A DNA stretch of 64,000 nucleotides from contig CAZTJR010000012.1 in assembly GCA_964613795.1 (NCBI GenBank), positions 1 through 64,000 on the forward strand, in the 5' to 3' direction. Within the stretch, counting starts at the first letter, position 1. Each line of letters opens with the position of its first letter. Made by a program: the position numbers and the translations under genes. This stretch comes from Chromatocurvus sp964613795 (GTDB lineage Bacteria > Pseudomonadota > Gammaproteobacteria > Pseudomonadales > Halieaceae). The notes under the pieces are model-generated. The model was not told the origin of the DNA. It saw nothing but the letters and a program-made list of their open reading frames with translations, and made no database searches. Below, in pieces: positions 54,265 through 62,525 of this stretch.

Positions 54265-56954
54265 GCTACGAGCAGCGAACCGGGCCGGTCTCAGAACCGG
54301 CAGAGACCGTGCGGCAGCGGGGCTTCAACCTCGTGCAGATGCTGATCATCCTGGCCTCGCTGTCGGCATTGGTGGTGGCGCTGACCTACAAGACCAGCGA
54401 TTACTTCAACAAGCGCAACCAGGCTCGCGCCGATGCGGTCATCGCCCAGGGTGACGCCCAGCTGCGTCAGTACATTGCAGCGACCGGTCGTCTGCCCTGT
54501 CCCGATACCACCGGCGACGGGCTGTCAAATGACAGCGGCAACGGCTGCGTGGCACAGAAGGGCAGCCTTCCCTACCGAACGCTGGGGATGCCCAGCGTCG
54601 GCTACGGCTATGGTGAAGTGCCCATGCTGTACGGGGTACAGCAGTCCGGGTCGCTGCGCTTTGCCAACCGCACGCAAACCTTCTCTCCCGTGTTTCGCAC
54701 CCGCGACAATAAGCTGCGGCCGCTGACCATCAGCCAGCGTAATGTGTTCGATTTCTGCGCCACGCTGGACAGTATGCGCACGGCCTCATTACAGACCGGT
54801 GGCTTGCTCTTGCAGTCTGAAGATGGCGTCATCCGCCGCAATGCGGTGTATGCCCTGGCCATTGCCGGTGCCGAGAATCGTGACGCGCGAGGCGCAGGCT
54901 GGGACGGCATAACGCTCAGTAACCGCTACGACGGCGTCAACGCCACCTCGTCGAATGCTTTTCTGTTGCCGCAGACGCCGCTGACACCAATCTACGACGA
55001 CCGCACTTTCTTCCGCGATGCGCGACAGCTTTACGCCGAGCTGCGCTGTGAAGCCCTCAATGGCTCGATCACGCTGCTGGTGGAGACATCCTCCATCGAG
55101 GGTGAGGTGGTGGACCTCGCGGAAAGCAATGCCGGCAGTGTCGAGGTCGGTCTGATCCTGAATTCCGTGCAGATTGTCATGGGGATATGGCAGCTGGGAC
55201 AGACGGTCGCCCTGATTGCCCAGGCCGCAGAGGAAGTCGCACTGTCTGCCTCGCTGCTAGCGGGCGTCTCGGCGGCCTGCGCCATTCCGCCTTGGGTTGC
55301 CTGTGCCATGATCCCCGTGTATGCCGGCGCGCTGGCCACTGCGTCAACCGGCGCCGGTCTTGCGGCTGCCGCGGCAGTGACGGCGGGGATTCAGGTGGGC
55401 CTGTCAGCGACGTCGGTCGCACTTTATGACAATCTGTCGTCGCGCACGGCGGGCGACGCCCTGACCAATCCTGCGTCTACCCTGAATCCCTCGCTTGATG
55501 CGGCGGCGGTCGCCGAGCGCAGCGAGGCCTACCTCAAAGACCTGCAGGAGGCCGTGGACGCCTACCAGGCGACGCTACCCCCGCCGGGTGATATCAGCAC
55601 GCGGGGGATGCAGCGCGACGCCGCCGAGGCATCGATTGCCTCTCGCATCAATGCCGTGGGCGACAGCGGCTTGCGCAGTGTGCTCGCAGACAATGTGTTC
55701 GGGCGTACGGAAAGCTGTCAGCCGGGCTCCAGCGGCTGCCAGGCACTGGAAGTGCCGCTGACCATTGGCGCGAGCGGTGCAATCGCAACCGAAGAGGATG
55801 AAAACGGCAATACTGTGCCGAAATACCAGACGCTGTACGTGCGCGACCGTACGGCGCCGAATGCTCCGGGCGTCGAGTCCGCGTTGGTGGCGTTCTACCA
55901 GCAGCAGGCGAGCGCCTCGGCCGCTTTCAGTGCGGGCGAGGCGCCCAGTGCGGAGGGCATTACCACCGAGGCAGACGCCGAGGCGTTCGCCGCACAGCAG
56001 CAGGCTCAGCAGGCGGCCCAGGAAGCGGCGGCAGCGGGTGCGGCCGCAGCGCTGGATGCGGCGATGCGCGACAGCAACAGGGTGACCGCGGCAGTGTCGT
56101 CGATGTTCGGTGCCGTCAGCGCTTTTGACCAGCGACACCTGGCTTTCAAGGCGGCCGAGCGGACCCTTCAGGCGCGCCAGGATGATGTCACCACTGCACG
56201 GGCCCGCCATGACGCCATCGACGGTGAAGAGGACCCAGACGCCAAGGCGGCTGCGCGGCAAACGCTGGACGCGGCAGAAAGCGCACTCAGCGTGGCGCAG
56301 GCCGACTACAACCTGAAGCAGGGTCAGCGCAGCACGGCGCTGGCTGGCGTTCGCGATGAGACCGGCCTGTCCAGCTGGGACTACAGCGGCGGCACCAGCC
56401 TGTGCGGCAGCAGTCAGACCAGCAGCCAGTGTGGCTGGATGAGCGACCGCAGCGCCAGTGCCGGCAATGACGACACCCATGCCAGCAGTCGATCCAGCGA
56501 GCTGAATGGCCTGATTGAGGCTGTCAGCCTGCACGAGGCTGCAAAGAACCATGAGCTGCTGTTGCGCCAGGCCGAGGGTAAGGCGGACGCTGCCTGGGCC
56601 TCGCGCAACGCCTATAAGACGGGTCTGTGTTCCCGCGAGGATCCGCCCCGGACCTTTGTCGGTGGTAGTGACTTTCCCAGCAACAACCCGGCGCTGTGGG
56701 ATGCCCTGGGTGAGAACCTCGGCGCTGGCGGTCCGGTGGGGCTGAATTGCGGCAATGGCGTTGACCCTATCGACCAGTCCGCGGAACAGGACGCTGCCGC
56801 GGCGGCCGAGCGGGAGCGGGTGTGTGACGTGGACAATGCGCGTTACGATGCCCAGCTGTGCGCGCTGTACAGCGGCCAGTCACCGGATCGGACAACGATT
56901 CGCGGTGTGCGCGACATCACCAACGCCATCATACAAAAAGGTATCAGCGAATGA
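54261..56954 (+). CDS. Giant prepilin-like protein (897 residues)
   Basis: The N-terminus is a prepilin signal (RQRG/FNLVQM) with Gln where the conserved Glu at +5 is expected. The helix is MLIILASLSALVVALTYKTS. It carries the Cys-bracketed motif GRLPCPDTTGDGLSNDSGNG followed by LPYRTLGMP. An Ala/Gly-rich hydrophobic block lies at about residues 295-390 (QTVALIAQAAEEVALSASLL, CMIPVYAGALATAS-like stretch), then helices and coiled coil (AAERTLQARQDDVTTARARH), and a C-terminal Cys-containing part. Ordinary pilins have 130-250 residues. It may be a tip adhesin or secreted effector carried by the pseudopilus. ATG overlaps mshG by four bases. Confidence 0.8.
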   Translation: MSYEQRTGPVSEPAETVRQRGFNLVQMLIILASLSALVVALTYKTSDYFNKRNQARADAVIAQGDAQLRQYIAATGRLPCPDTTGDGLSNDSGNGCVAQKGSLPYRTLGMPSVGYGYGEVPMLYGVQQSGSLRFANRTQTFSPVFRTRDNKLRPLTISQRNVFDFCATLDSMRTASLQTGGLLLQSEDGVIRRNAVYALAIAGAENRDARGAGWDGITLSNRYDGVNATSSNAFLLPQTPLTPIYDDRTFFRDARQLYAELRCEALNGSITLLVETSSIEGEVVDLAESNAGSVEVGLILNSVQIVMGIWQLGQTVALIAQAAEEVALSASLLAGVSAACAIPPWVACAMIPVYAGALATASTGAGLAAAAAVTAGIQVGLSATSVALYDNLSSRTAGDALTNPASTLNPSLDAAAVAERSEAYLKDLQEAVDAYQATLPPPGDISTRGMQRDAAEASIASRINAVGDSGLRSVLADNVFGRTESCQPGSSGCQALEVPLTIGASGAIATEEDENGNTVPKYQTLYVRDRTAPNAPGVESALVAFYQQQASASAAFSAGEAPSAEGITTEADAEAFAAQQQAQQAAQEAAAAGAAAALDAAMRDSNRVTAAVSSMFGAVSAFDQRHLAFKAAERTLQARQDDVTTARARHDAIDGEEDPDAKAAARQTLDAAESALSVAQADYNLKQGQRSTALAGVRDETGLSSWDYSGGTSLCGSSQTSSQCGWMSDRSASAGNDDTHASSRSSELNGLIEAVSLHEAAKNHELLLRQAEGKADAAWASRNAYKTGLCSREDPPRTFVGGSDFPSNNPALWDALGENLGAGGPVGLNCGNGVDPIDQSAEQDAAAAAERERVCDVDNARYDAQLCALYSGQSPDRTTIRGVRDITNAIIQKGISE

Positions 56955-58153
56955 GGAATCGCAGATACCAGCGCGGCTTTACCTTCCTCGAGATGGCACT
57001 GTCACTGTTCGTGACCGGTGCCCTTGTTGCGACAGTGCCGGCAGTGTTACGCGACGGTGGGGCCGCGCTGCGTACGGTGCCTTTGTCCAGTTCGCTGCAG
57101 GCCGCAGACGCGGCGCTGCAGGGCTTTCTGTACAGTGAGCATCGCCTGCCCTGTCCCGCGTCGTCCGCTGAAGGCGGGGTCGAGGACTGTCGTCTCACAG
57201 AGGGCTTCCTCCCCTGGAGCACACTGAAGCTGCCGGCACCGGTGCGCAATGCCGATCGTCAGCCGGTCGCCTACGCTGCTTACCGCGGCGTTGTTGACCT
57301 GGCTGTCAGCAGCGCAGCGCTGACACCGCGCTATGCGTTCACGCCGGCGGCCAATGACAATTACCAGCTGGCACCGCCGCGACAGCAGTCGACACAGACC
57401 AACGGTCTGGATGTCTGTGCCAAGCTGCGCAGGGCGGCGCTGGCGCCAGCCACCTCAGCGCACCTCGCCACCCGCGCCCTGAATCACCCGACGGCGGTGA
57501 TCAACATGGCCTACGTGCTGACGGACCCGGGTGCCGGCGACCGCGATCGGGCCGGCGGCGTGCAGCCGGCGTTCGACGCCCGTAACCAGCCTCAGGATGG
57601 CCAGCTGCTGTATGAATCCGATGGCCGGCCTCCGGCGGAGGATTACGATGATCACGTGCACAGCGTCGGTTTTACCGAGCTGTTTGATCGTTTCGACTGC
57701 CCGGCGCTGCTGGCCAGCGTCAGCGCCGCTGCTCGCGAGGTCGACTTCGCCGACGATTACTGGCGCACCTGGCGCTATCTCAAGGACTTCCGCGACCTGC
57801 AGCTGCGTATGCGCGCGCATGAACTGCAGCTGGCCAACACCATCCGGGACCTGGCGATCTTTGAAGTTGCGATGACGGTCGCCCTCGGCGTGCTCGACAC
57901 AGGGGTCGCCCTGGCCGGCGGCTCGGGGGCCGCCGCGGTGGCGGTAAACCTGATCAACGCCGTTTCCTCAATCTCGCTGTCAGCGGTCGCGCTGAGCATG
58001 GCGATCGACGGAGCGTCCGATAAGGCGTCAGAAAAGGTCGAGGCGGAGCAGCGTCGCGATCAGGCCCAGGCTGCGGTCGCGGCGGCGGCGCAGTTCCGGG
58101 CGGCCGCGCGGGAAACCCTGCTGGAGCTGGACCGGCGGGGGGTATTCCGATGA
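56951..58153 (+). CDS. Large prepilin-like protein (400 residues)
   Basis: The site YQRG/FTFLEM and helix ALSLFVTGALVATVPAVL mark it as a prepilin. The shared motif is seen in a weaker form: EHRLPCPASSAEGGVEDC then GFLPWSTLKLP, with the calcium-loop acids mostly lost. The second shared block, VINMAYVLTDPGAGDRDRAG, matches counterparts in the neighbours. The C-terminal third has Ala/Val-rich hydrophobic stretches (AIFEVAMTVALGVLDTGVAL; INAVSSISLSAVALSMAIDG) and a charged helix end. The ATG at 56951 overlaps the upstream stop (ATGA); the frame itself opens earlier, at 56858. Confidence 0.82.
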   Translation: MRNRRYQRGFTFLEMALSLFVTGALVATVPAVLRDGGAALRTVPLSSSLQAADAALQGFLYSEHRLPCPASSAEGGVEDCRLTEGFLPWSTLKLPAPVRNADRQPVAYAAYRGVVDLAVSSAALTPRYAFTPAANDNYQLAPPRQQSTQTNGLDVCAKLRRAALAPATSAHLATRALNHPTAVINMAYVLTDPGAGDRDRAGGVQPAFDARNQPQDGQLLYESDGRPPAEDYDDHVHSVGFTELFDRFDCPALLASVSAAAREVDFADDYWRTWRYLKDFRDLQLRMRAHELQLANTIRDLAIFEVAMTVALGVLDTGVALAGGSGAAAVAVNLINAVSSISLSAVALSMAIDGASDKASEKVEAEQRRDQAQAAVAAAAQFRAAARETLLELDRRGVFR

Positions 58154-59352
58154 GGCGGGACAGCCGGGGTTTTACCTTTATCGAAATGTCTTTCACCCTG
58201 GCCGTGCTCGGGATGATTGCGATACTCCTGGCGCAGCTGGTGCCCGCGCTGCGGGAAGTGAAAGTGAGTGCTGAGACTGCGCGCAACCTCGACCGGGTGG
58301 AAAGGAGTCTGTCGGCATTCGCCGCGATTCACGGCCGACTGCCCTGTGCCGATACGGATGATGATGGCTTCGAGAACAGCTGTGCCGCCATTGGTACCGT
58401 GCCCTATGCCACGCTGGGCGCGTCACGGCCGCTGGTGAATGCGGCGGGTTTTCCCTTTCGTTATGCCGTTCACCAGCGTGCCGGCACACTGGGAGCCGAC
58501 GCCCGTCTCGCCATGCTGCTTGAGCGCTACCGGCCTGATATCGGGCGCGCATCGGCGGCTGGGGTCGCGCTACAGCCCGTGTCCTTCACGCAATCCAATC
58601 GGCGCCTGGATTTCTGTCAGGCCCTGCGCGCAGGCATGCGCCTGCCGCTCAGTACGTCCCATCTGTACATCGAGACCCGCGCTTCCGGCGGTGGTGGCGA
58701 GCGCCGCAATGTGGCCTACGCACTCGTGGATCCGGGTCGCGGCGACCGCGATCTGCGCAACGGTCTGTTCGATGGCTACAACGGTAACGCGAGCACTGCG
58801 CAGCCGCGCTTCGAGGCGCCCGACCGGGAACAGTCGCTGGTGTACGACGACAGGGTGATTGTCGCGCAGTTTGATCAGCTCTGGGACCGACTCGGTTGCT
58901 CCGCCAATATGGCGACCGCCGGACGCGCGCACCCGAATCTCGAGACCATGCTGGCCCTGGTGATCCAGACCATGGAGGATTACGGCGACCAGCTGGATAT
59001 CAATGTGGATATCGCCTTTGCCGACAACTTCGCCGCCGGCGCTGGCGTCGCCTCTGCGGTGTCAGGTCTTGCGGCAACGGCGGCGGGCATTCCCATCGGC
59101 ATCGCTTCGGCGATCAACAAAGCCGGCGCCACCTCCGGTTCCGCGGTCTCCACCGGTATTGCCATCGGGCTGCTGGTGGCGCAGAACGTGGTGGCAGGTA
59201 TCAATCTGGGCAAGACCGTGGACAACTCCAACCGCGTCAAGGCACTGCGTGGTGATTTTAACACCCTGGTCTCAGGGCGCCTGCGGCCGCTGTATCTCTC
59301 GGTGCAGGATAACGTGCAGCGCGGCGGTCGCACTGTGTATTCCGATGAATAG
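58150..59352 (+). CDS. Large prepilin-like protein (400 residues) with calcium-loop motif
   Basis: Site DSRG/FTFIEM, helix SFTLAVLGMIAILLAQLVPA. The shared motif is strong: GRLPCADTDDDGFENSC then TVPYATLGASR. The block NVAYALVDPGRGDRDLRNGL parallels the upstream neighbour, so the two are paralogues. Near the C-terminus lies an Ala/Gly-rich hydrophobic module (VASAVSGLAATAAGIPIGIA; STGIAIGLLVAQNVVAGINL). The start overlaps the preceding stop by four bases. Probably a minor pseudopilin forming a tip complex with its neighbours. Confidence 0.83.
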   Translation: MRRDSRGFTFIEMSFTLAVLGMIAILLAQLVPALREVKVSAETARNLDRVERSLSAFAAIHGRLPCADTDDDGFENSCAAIGTVPYATLGASRPLVNAAGFPFRYAVHQRAGTLGADARLAMLLERYRPDIGRASAAGVALQPVSFTQSNRRLDFCQALRAGMRLPLSTSHLYIETRASGGGGERRNVAYALVDPGRGDRDLRNGLFDGYNGNASTAQPRFEAPDREQSLVYDDRVIVAQFDQLWDRLGCSANMATAGRAHPNLETMLALVIQTMEDYGDQLDINVDIAFADNFAAGAGVASAVSGLAATAAGIPIGIASAINKAGATSGSAVSTGIAIGLLVAQNVVAGINLGKTVDNSNRVKALRGDFNTLVSGRLRPLYLSVQDNVQRGGRTVYSDE

Positions 59353-59358
59353 GCAAAC

Positions 59359-60096
59359 ATGATGATGACAACGATACAGCCGCGACGCGTCCGCGGCGGC
59401 CGCCGGCGACAGCGCGGTTTTTCACTGGTAGAGCTGTCCATGGTGCTGATAGTGACGGCGCTGATCATCGGTGCCGTCAGTGTTGGTGGTGATCTGATGC
59501 GCAATGCCGCCTATCAGCGTCTGGGCTCATCCTTTATCCGGGGCTGGCAGCTGTCGTATCTGTCCCACAAGGAGAAGCTGGGCGTGGTGGTGGCGGATTC
59601 CCAGACCGCGCCCAGCGGCTATGTCGCCGGCGCCAGCGCCGACGGGACACCGCGGCGGACTGAGGTGTGCCGCAGCGATTTGCGCGCGGCCATGCTGAGT
59701 GCCGGCGTGGAGATGCCCCAGGGGCGGTCCGAGGGTGACGACACGCGCTACGCCTACATGGATTCCAACGGCAATCCGCAGCAGTTGGAGGTGTGCTTTC
59801 AGGCCCGTGACTGGGTGGTGCAGACGGGATTGAACAGTTACCAGAATCAGATCAAGAACGTGATGGTGATCAAGAGCGTCACGCCGGATCTGGCGCGCCT
59901 GATCGATTCTCTGGTGGATACGGCGCGGGACGCCCAGTTCGGCAAGATCCGGCAGTTTCCCACCAGTCGTAACGGCGGTACGCCCACGGAGCAGGAATAC
60001 AGCCTGGACAACACCTGCGTGTTTGGCGGCGGATGTGGTAGCGCACGTGACGAGGCGCAGGTCGCCGTCATGACGCTCTACTACCTGATGGATTGA
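59359..60096 (+). CDS. Prepilin-like protein (DSNGN paralogue 3)
   Basis: The 245-residue product has the site RQRG/FSLVEL and helix MVLIVTALIIGAVSVGGDLM. It shares VVVADSQTAPSGYVAG, GRSEGDDTRYAYMDSNGNPQ, LEVCFQA and NVMVIKSVTPDLARLID with the two prepilins that open the operon. Having paralogues at both ends of the operon suggests either a duplicated pilin unit or different positions in the fibre. The leader is long (about 20 residues). It is followed immediately by the ATPase gene, whose ATG overlaps its TGA by one base. Confidence 0.86.
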   Translation: MMMTTIQPRRVRGGRRRQRGFSLVELSMVLIVTALIIGAVSVGGDLMRNAAYQRLGSSFIRGWQLSYLSHKEKLGVVVADSQTAPSGYVAGASADGTPRRTEVCRSDLRAAMLSAGVEMPQGRSEGDDTRYAYMDSNGNPQQLEVCFQARDWVVQTGLNSYQNQIKNVMVIKSVTPDLARLIDSLVDTARDAQFGKIRQFPTSRNGGTPTEQEYSLDNTCVFGGGCGSARDEAQVAVMTLYYLMD

Positions 60097-61784
60097 TGCG
60101 CCCGCTGCGAGAGGACGAGCAGGCGTTGTGCGATACGCTGCTCGCCCAGGATCTGGTATCGCGCGCCCAGTTGAGCTATGCCCTGCGCCAGCACGCCCTG
60201 AGCGAGGGATCGCTGGCCGGCCTGCTGGTGCGTCTGGGGCTGGTGCCGGATACGGCGATGGCGGCGGTGGTGGCGGTGGCGCGCGGACTGCCGTTGACCG
60301 ATGCGCTGCCGCCGGAGCTGCCGGAGGCCGCGGCGCTGGCACTGTGTCGCCGGGAAATCTGCCAGTCCCTCGGCATACTGCCGCTGCGGGTGGACGGTGG
60401 CACCCTGCTGGCCTGGCTGGGCGAACCCGATGGCGATCGGGCTGCGGCCTGGGTGTCGCGGCGCCTGGGTCTCGACCTGGTCTGCCACCAGGGACCCTTC
60501 AAGGCAGTGGCGGAAGCCATCGATGCGGCCTATGTGAATGACCGCCGCAACGCCCGTGCGCTGTTTGAGCTCGAGTGCCACCGCCTGCAGCGGGATGAGG
60601 GCGGTGAGCTGGGCATGGAAGTCCTGCTGCGCGCGCTGATTACTCTGGCCCATGCCGAGCGCGCCTCGGACATTCACCTGGCGCCGGACGAGATATCCAT
60701 GCTCCTTTCCCTGCGCATCGACGGGGTGCTGATCCCGGTGATGGCAATGCCGCGACGCCTGCTGCGCCTGGTATCGGCCATCAAGGTCGCCGCCGGCATG
60801 GATATTGGCGACAGCCTGCGGCCCCAGGGCGGGCGTTTTTCCTTCAGCGAAGAAAGCCTGGATCTGGACGTCCGCGTGTCTACCGCGATAACGCCCGCGG
60901 GTGAGAACGTGGTCATGCGCCTGCTGCCGACTGGCGCACTGGTCAGCGGCCTGGATGAACTGGGTTTTTTTCCAGAGCATCTACCGCTGCTCAAGCGCCT
61001 GTTTGACCAGCCCTATGGCATTGCCCTGTTTGCCGGACCGACCGGATCGGGCAAGACCACCAGCATGTTTGCCGGCCTAAAGCCACACTGCATGTCGGGC
61101 AAGAGCATACTCACGGTGGAAGACCCGATTGAATACAATCTGCCCGCCGCCTGCCAGACGCAGGTCAACCGGCGTGCGGGCTATACCTTCGACTCGGCTA
61201 TCCGGCACTTTCTGCGTCACGATCCCGACATCATGCTGGTGGGAGAGATCCGCGATACGGAAACGGCAGAGGCAGCCCTGCGCGCGGCCGAGACTGGCCA
61301 CGTGGTGCTGTCAACCCTGCACGTGAATACTGCGTTCAGCGTACCGCTGCGCCTGCAGTCTCTCGGCGTCTCGCCGCTGGCGCTGTCGGAGGCGCTGATC
61401 GGCGTGGTCACGCAGCGCCTGATGCGCCGTCTGTGTCCTCATTGCAAGGTAGTCGATCCCGAGGGCGATGCAGCGCTGGCGTCTTTGCTTAAGCCGTGGA
61501 TCGGCGCCGAGACGCCGCGGCTGTATCGGGCCATGGGCTGCGAACACTGCGCGGAGACCGGGTACAGGGGACGTGTTCCGGTGTACGAGATTCTGCGGGT
61601 TGACGAGGGCCTGTCGCGCTGGATTGCCGCCGGCGGCGGGCGGCACGGGACTGAGGGGCTGCTGTGTGCCGACAATCACGTCAGCATGCAGGATCTTGCG
61701 CTGCGGCGCCTCGCCAGTGGCGAGACCTCACGGGAGGAGTATGCGCGGGTGTTTGGAGCGGCGCCGGATGCCGCCGTCGCCTGA
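60096..61784 (+). CDS. mshE: GspE/PilB/MshE assembly ATPase
   Basis: The 562-residue product powers fibre assembly. It has an N-terminal MshE-type domain (LCDTLLAQDLVSRAQLSYAL, then LLVRLGLVPDTAMAAVVAVA). The core has the Asp/His boxes (ASDIHLAPDE; LDVRVSTAITPAGENVVMRL), Walker A GPTGSGKTTSM near 313, Walker B DIMLVGEIRDTETAEAAL near 376, and ETGHVVLSTLHVN. The zinc site is a tetra-Cys knuckle (CPHC ... CEHC) before GYRGRVPVYEIL. MshE N-terminal domains can bind c-di-GMP, and whether the needed residues are present needs alignment. It closes the operon, 139 bp before trpG. Confidence 0.94.
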   Translation: MRPLREDEQALCDTLLAQDLVSRAQLSYALRQHALSEGSLAGLLVRLGLVPDTAMAAVVAVARGLPLTDALPPELPEAAALALCRREICQSLGILPLRVDGGTLLAWLGEPDGDRAAAWVSRRLGLDLVCHQGPFKAVAEAIDAAYVNDRRNARALFELECHRLQRDEGGELGMEVLLRALITLAHAERASDIHLAPDEISMLLSLRIDGVLIPVMAMPRRLLRLVSAIKVAAGMDIGDSLRPQGGRFSFSEESLDLDVRVSTAITPAGENVVMRLLPTGALVSGLDELGFFPEHLPLLKRLFDQPYGIALFAGPTGSGKTTSMFAGLKPHCMSGKSILTVEDPIEYNLPAACQTQVNRRAGYTFDSAIRHFLRHDPDIMLVGEIRDTETAEAALRAAETGHVVLSTLHVNTAFSVPLRLQSLGVSPLALSEALIGVVTQRLMRRLCPHCKVVDPEGDAALASLLKPWIGAETPRLYRAMGCEHCAETGYRGRVPVYEILRVDEGLSRWIAAGGGRHGTEGLLCADNHVSMQDLALRRLASGETSREEYARVFGAAPDAAVA

Positions 61785-61923
61785 CAGGCGGCCAGCGACA
61801 TTATGCGCGAGATACTCAAAGCATCAGCCCCGCTGGCCGAAGCGGTGATATCATTGCGCGCCAGCCATCATGCCGCCCGACCTCATGGGTTATCAGCCCG
61901 GCCGGAAAACGAAAGGGGGCCCA

Positions 61924-62520
61924 GTGCCAAGCATTCTCATGATCGACAACTACGACTCCTTTACCTGGAATGTCGTGCAATACCTCGGCGAAATCGGCGC
62001 CGATGTCACCGTGCTGCGTAACGACGAAGTGAGCGTTACGCAGATCGAGTCAATGGCACCGGAGCGTATCGTCATTTCCCCCGGCCCCTGTGCGCCGGAT
62101 CAGGCAGGGGTGTCGATGGCAGCCATTGAGGCCTTCGCCGGTCGTATTCCGCTGCTGGGTATCTGTCTGGGCCACCAGTGTATTGGCCAGGTCTACGGCG
62201 GCAAGGTGGTGCGCGCCGGGAGCGGCGTCATGCATGGCAAGACCTCCGCGATCTATCATCGTGGGGAAGGCGTGTTCCACGATCTGGAGCGGCCGTTCAC
62301 TGCAACACGCTACCACAGTCTGGTGGTTGAGCAGGCCAGCGTCCCGGCTTGCCTTGAGGTCACGGCCTGGACAGAAACAGCAGGCGGCGAGCGGGAGGAA
62401 ATCATGGGCCTGCGCCATCGCGAATGGGCAGTAGAGGGTGTGCAGTTCCACCCCGAGTCCATCCTTACGCAGCACGGGCACGACCTGCTGCGCAATTTTC
62501 TCAGGCAAAGCCCGAGGTAG
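61924..62520 (+). CDS. trpG: Anthranilate synthase component II (glutamine amidotransferase)
   Basis: TrpG releases ammonia from glutamine for TrpE. The 198-residue product has the class I amidotransferase triad: Cys81 in GICLGHQCIGQ, His176 and Glu178 in VQFHPES, plus ISPGPCAPDQAG and the oxyanion region. The frame opens at 61870, but GTG 61924 (MPSILMIDNYDSF) follows GGGGG at a good distance and matches the family N-terminus. It forms an operon with trpD and trpC, with about 6-bp spacing to trpD. Its promoter must lie in the 139 bp after mshE or within that gene. Confidence 0.96.
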   Translation: MPSILMIDNYDSFTWNVVQYLGEIGADVTVLRNDEVSVTQIESMAPERIVISPGPCAPDQAGVSMAAIEAFAGRIPLLGICLGHQCIGQVYGGKVVRAGSGVMHGKTSAIYHRGEGVFHDLERPFTATRYHSLVVEQASVPACLEVTAWTETAGGEREEIMGLRHREWAVEGVQFHPESILTQHGHDLLRNFLRQSPR

Positions 62521-62525
62521 CAGGA

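Noticed and set aside
55575..56552. A 325-codon minus-strand frame inside the giant prepilin gene
   Set aside because: Shadow of the Ala-rich sense frame; no start context and no recognisable family.
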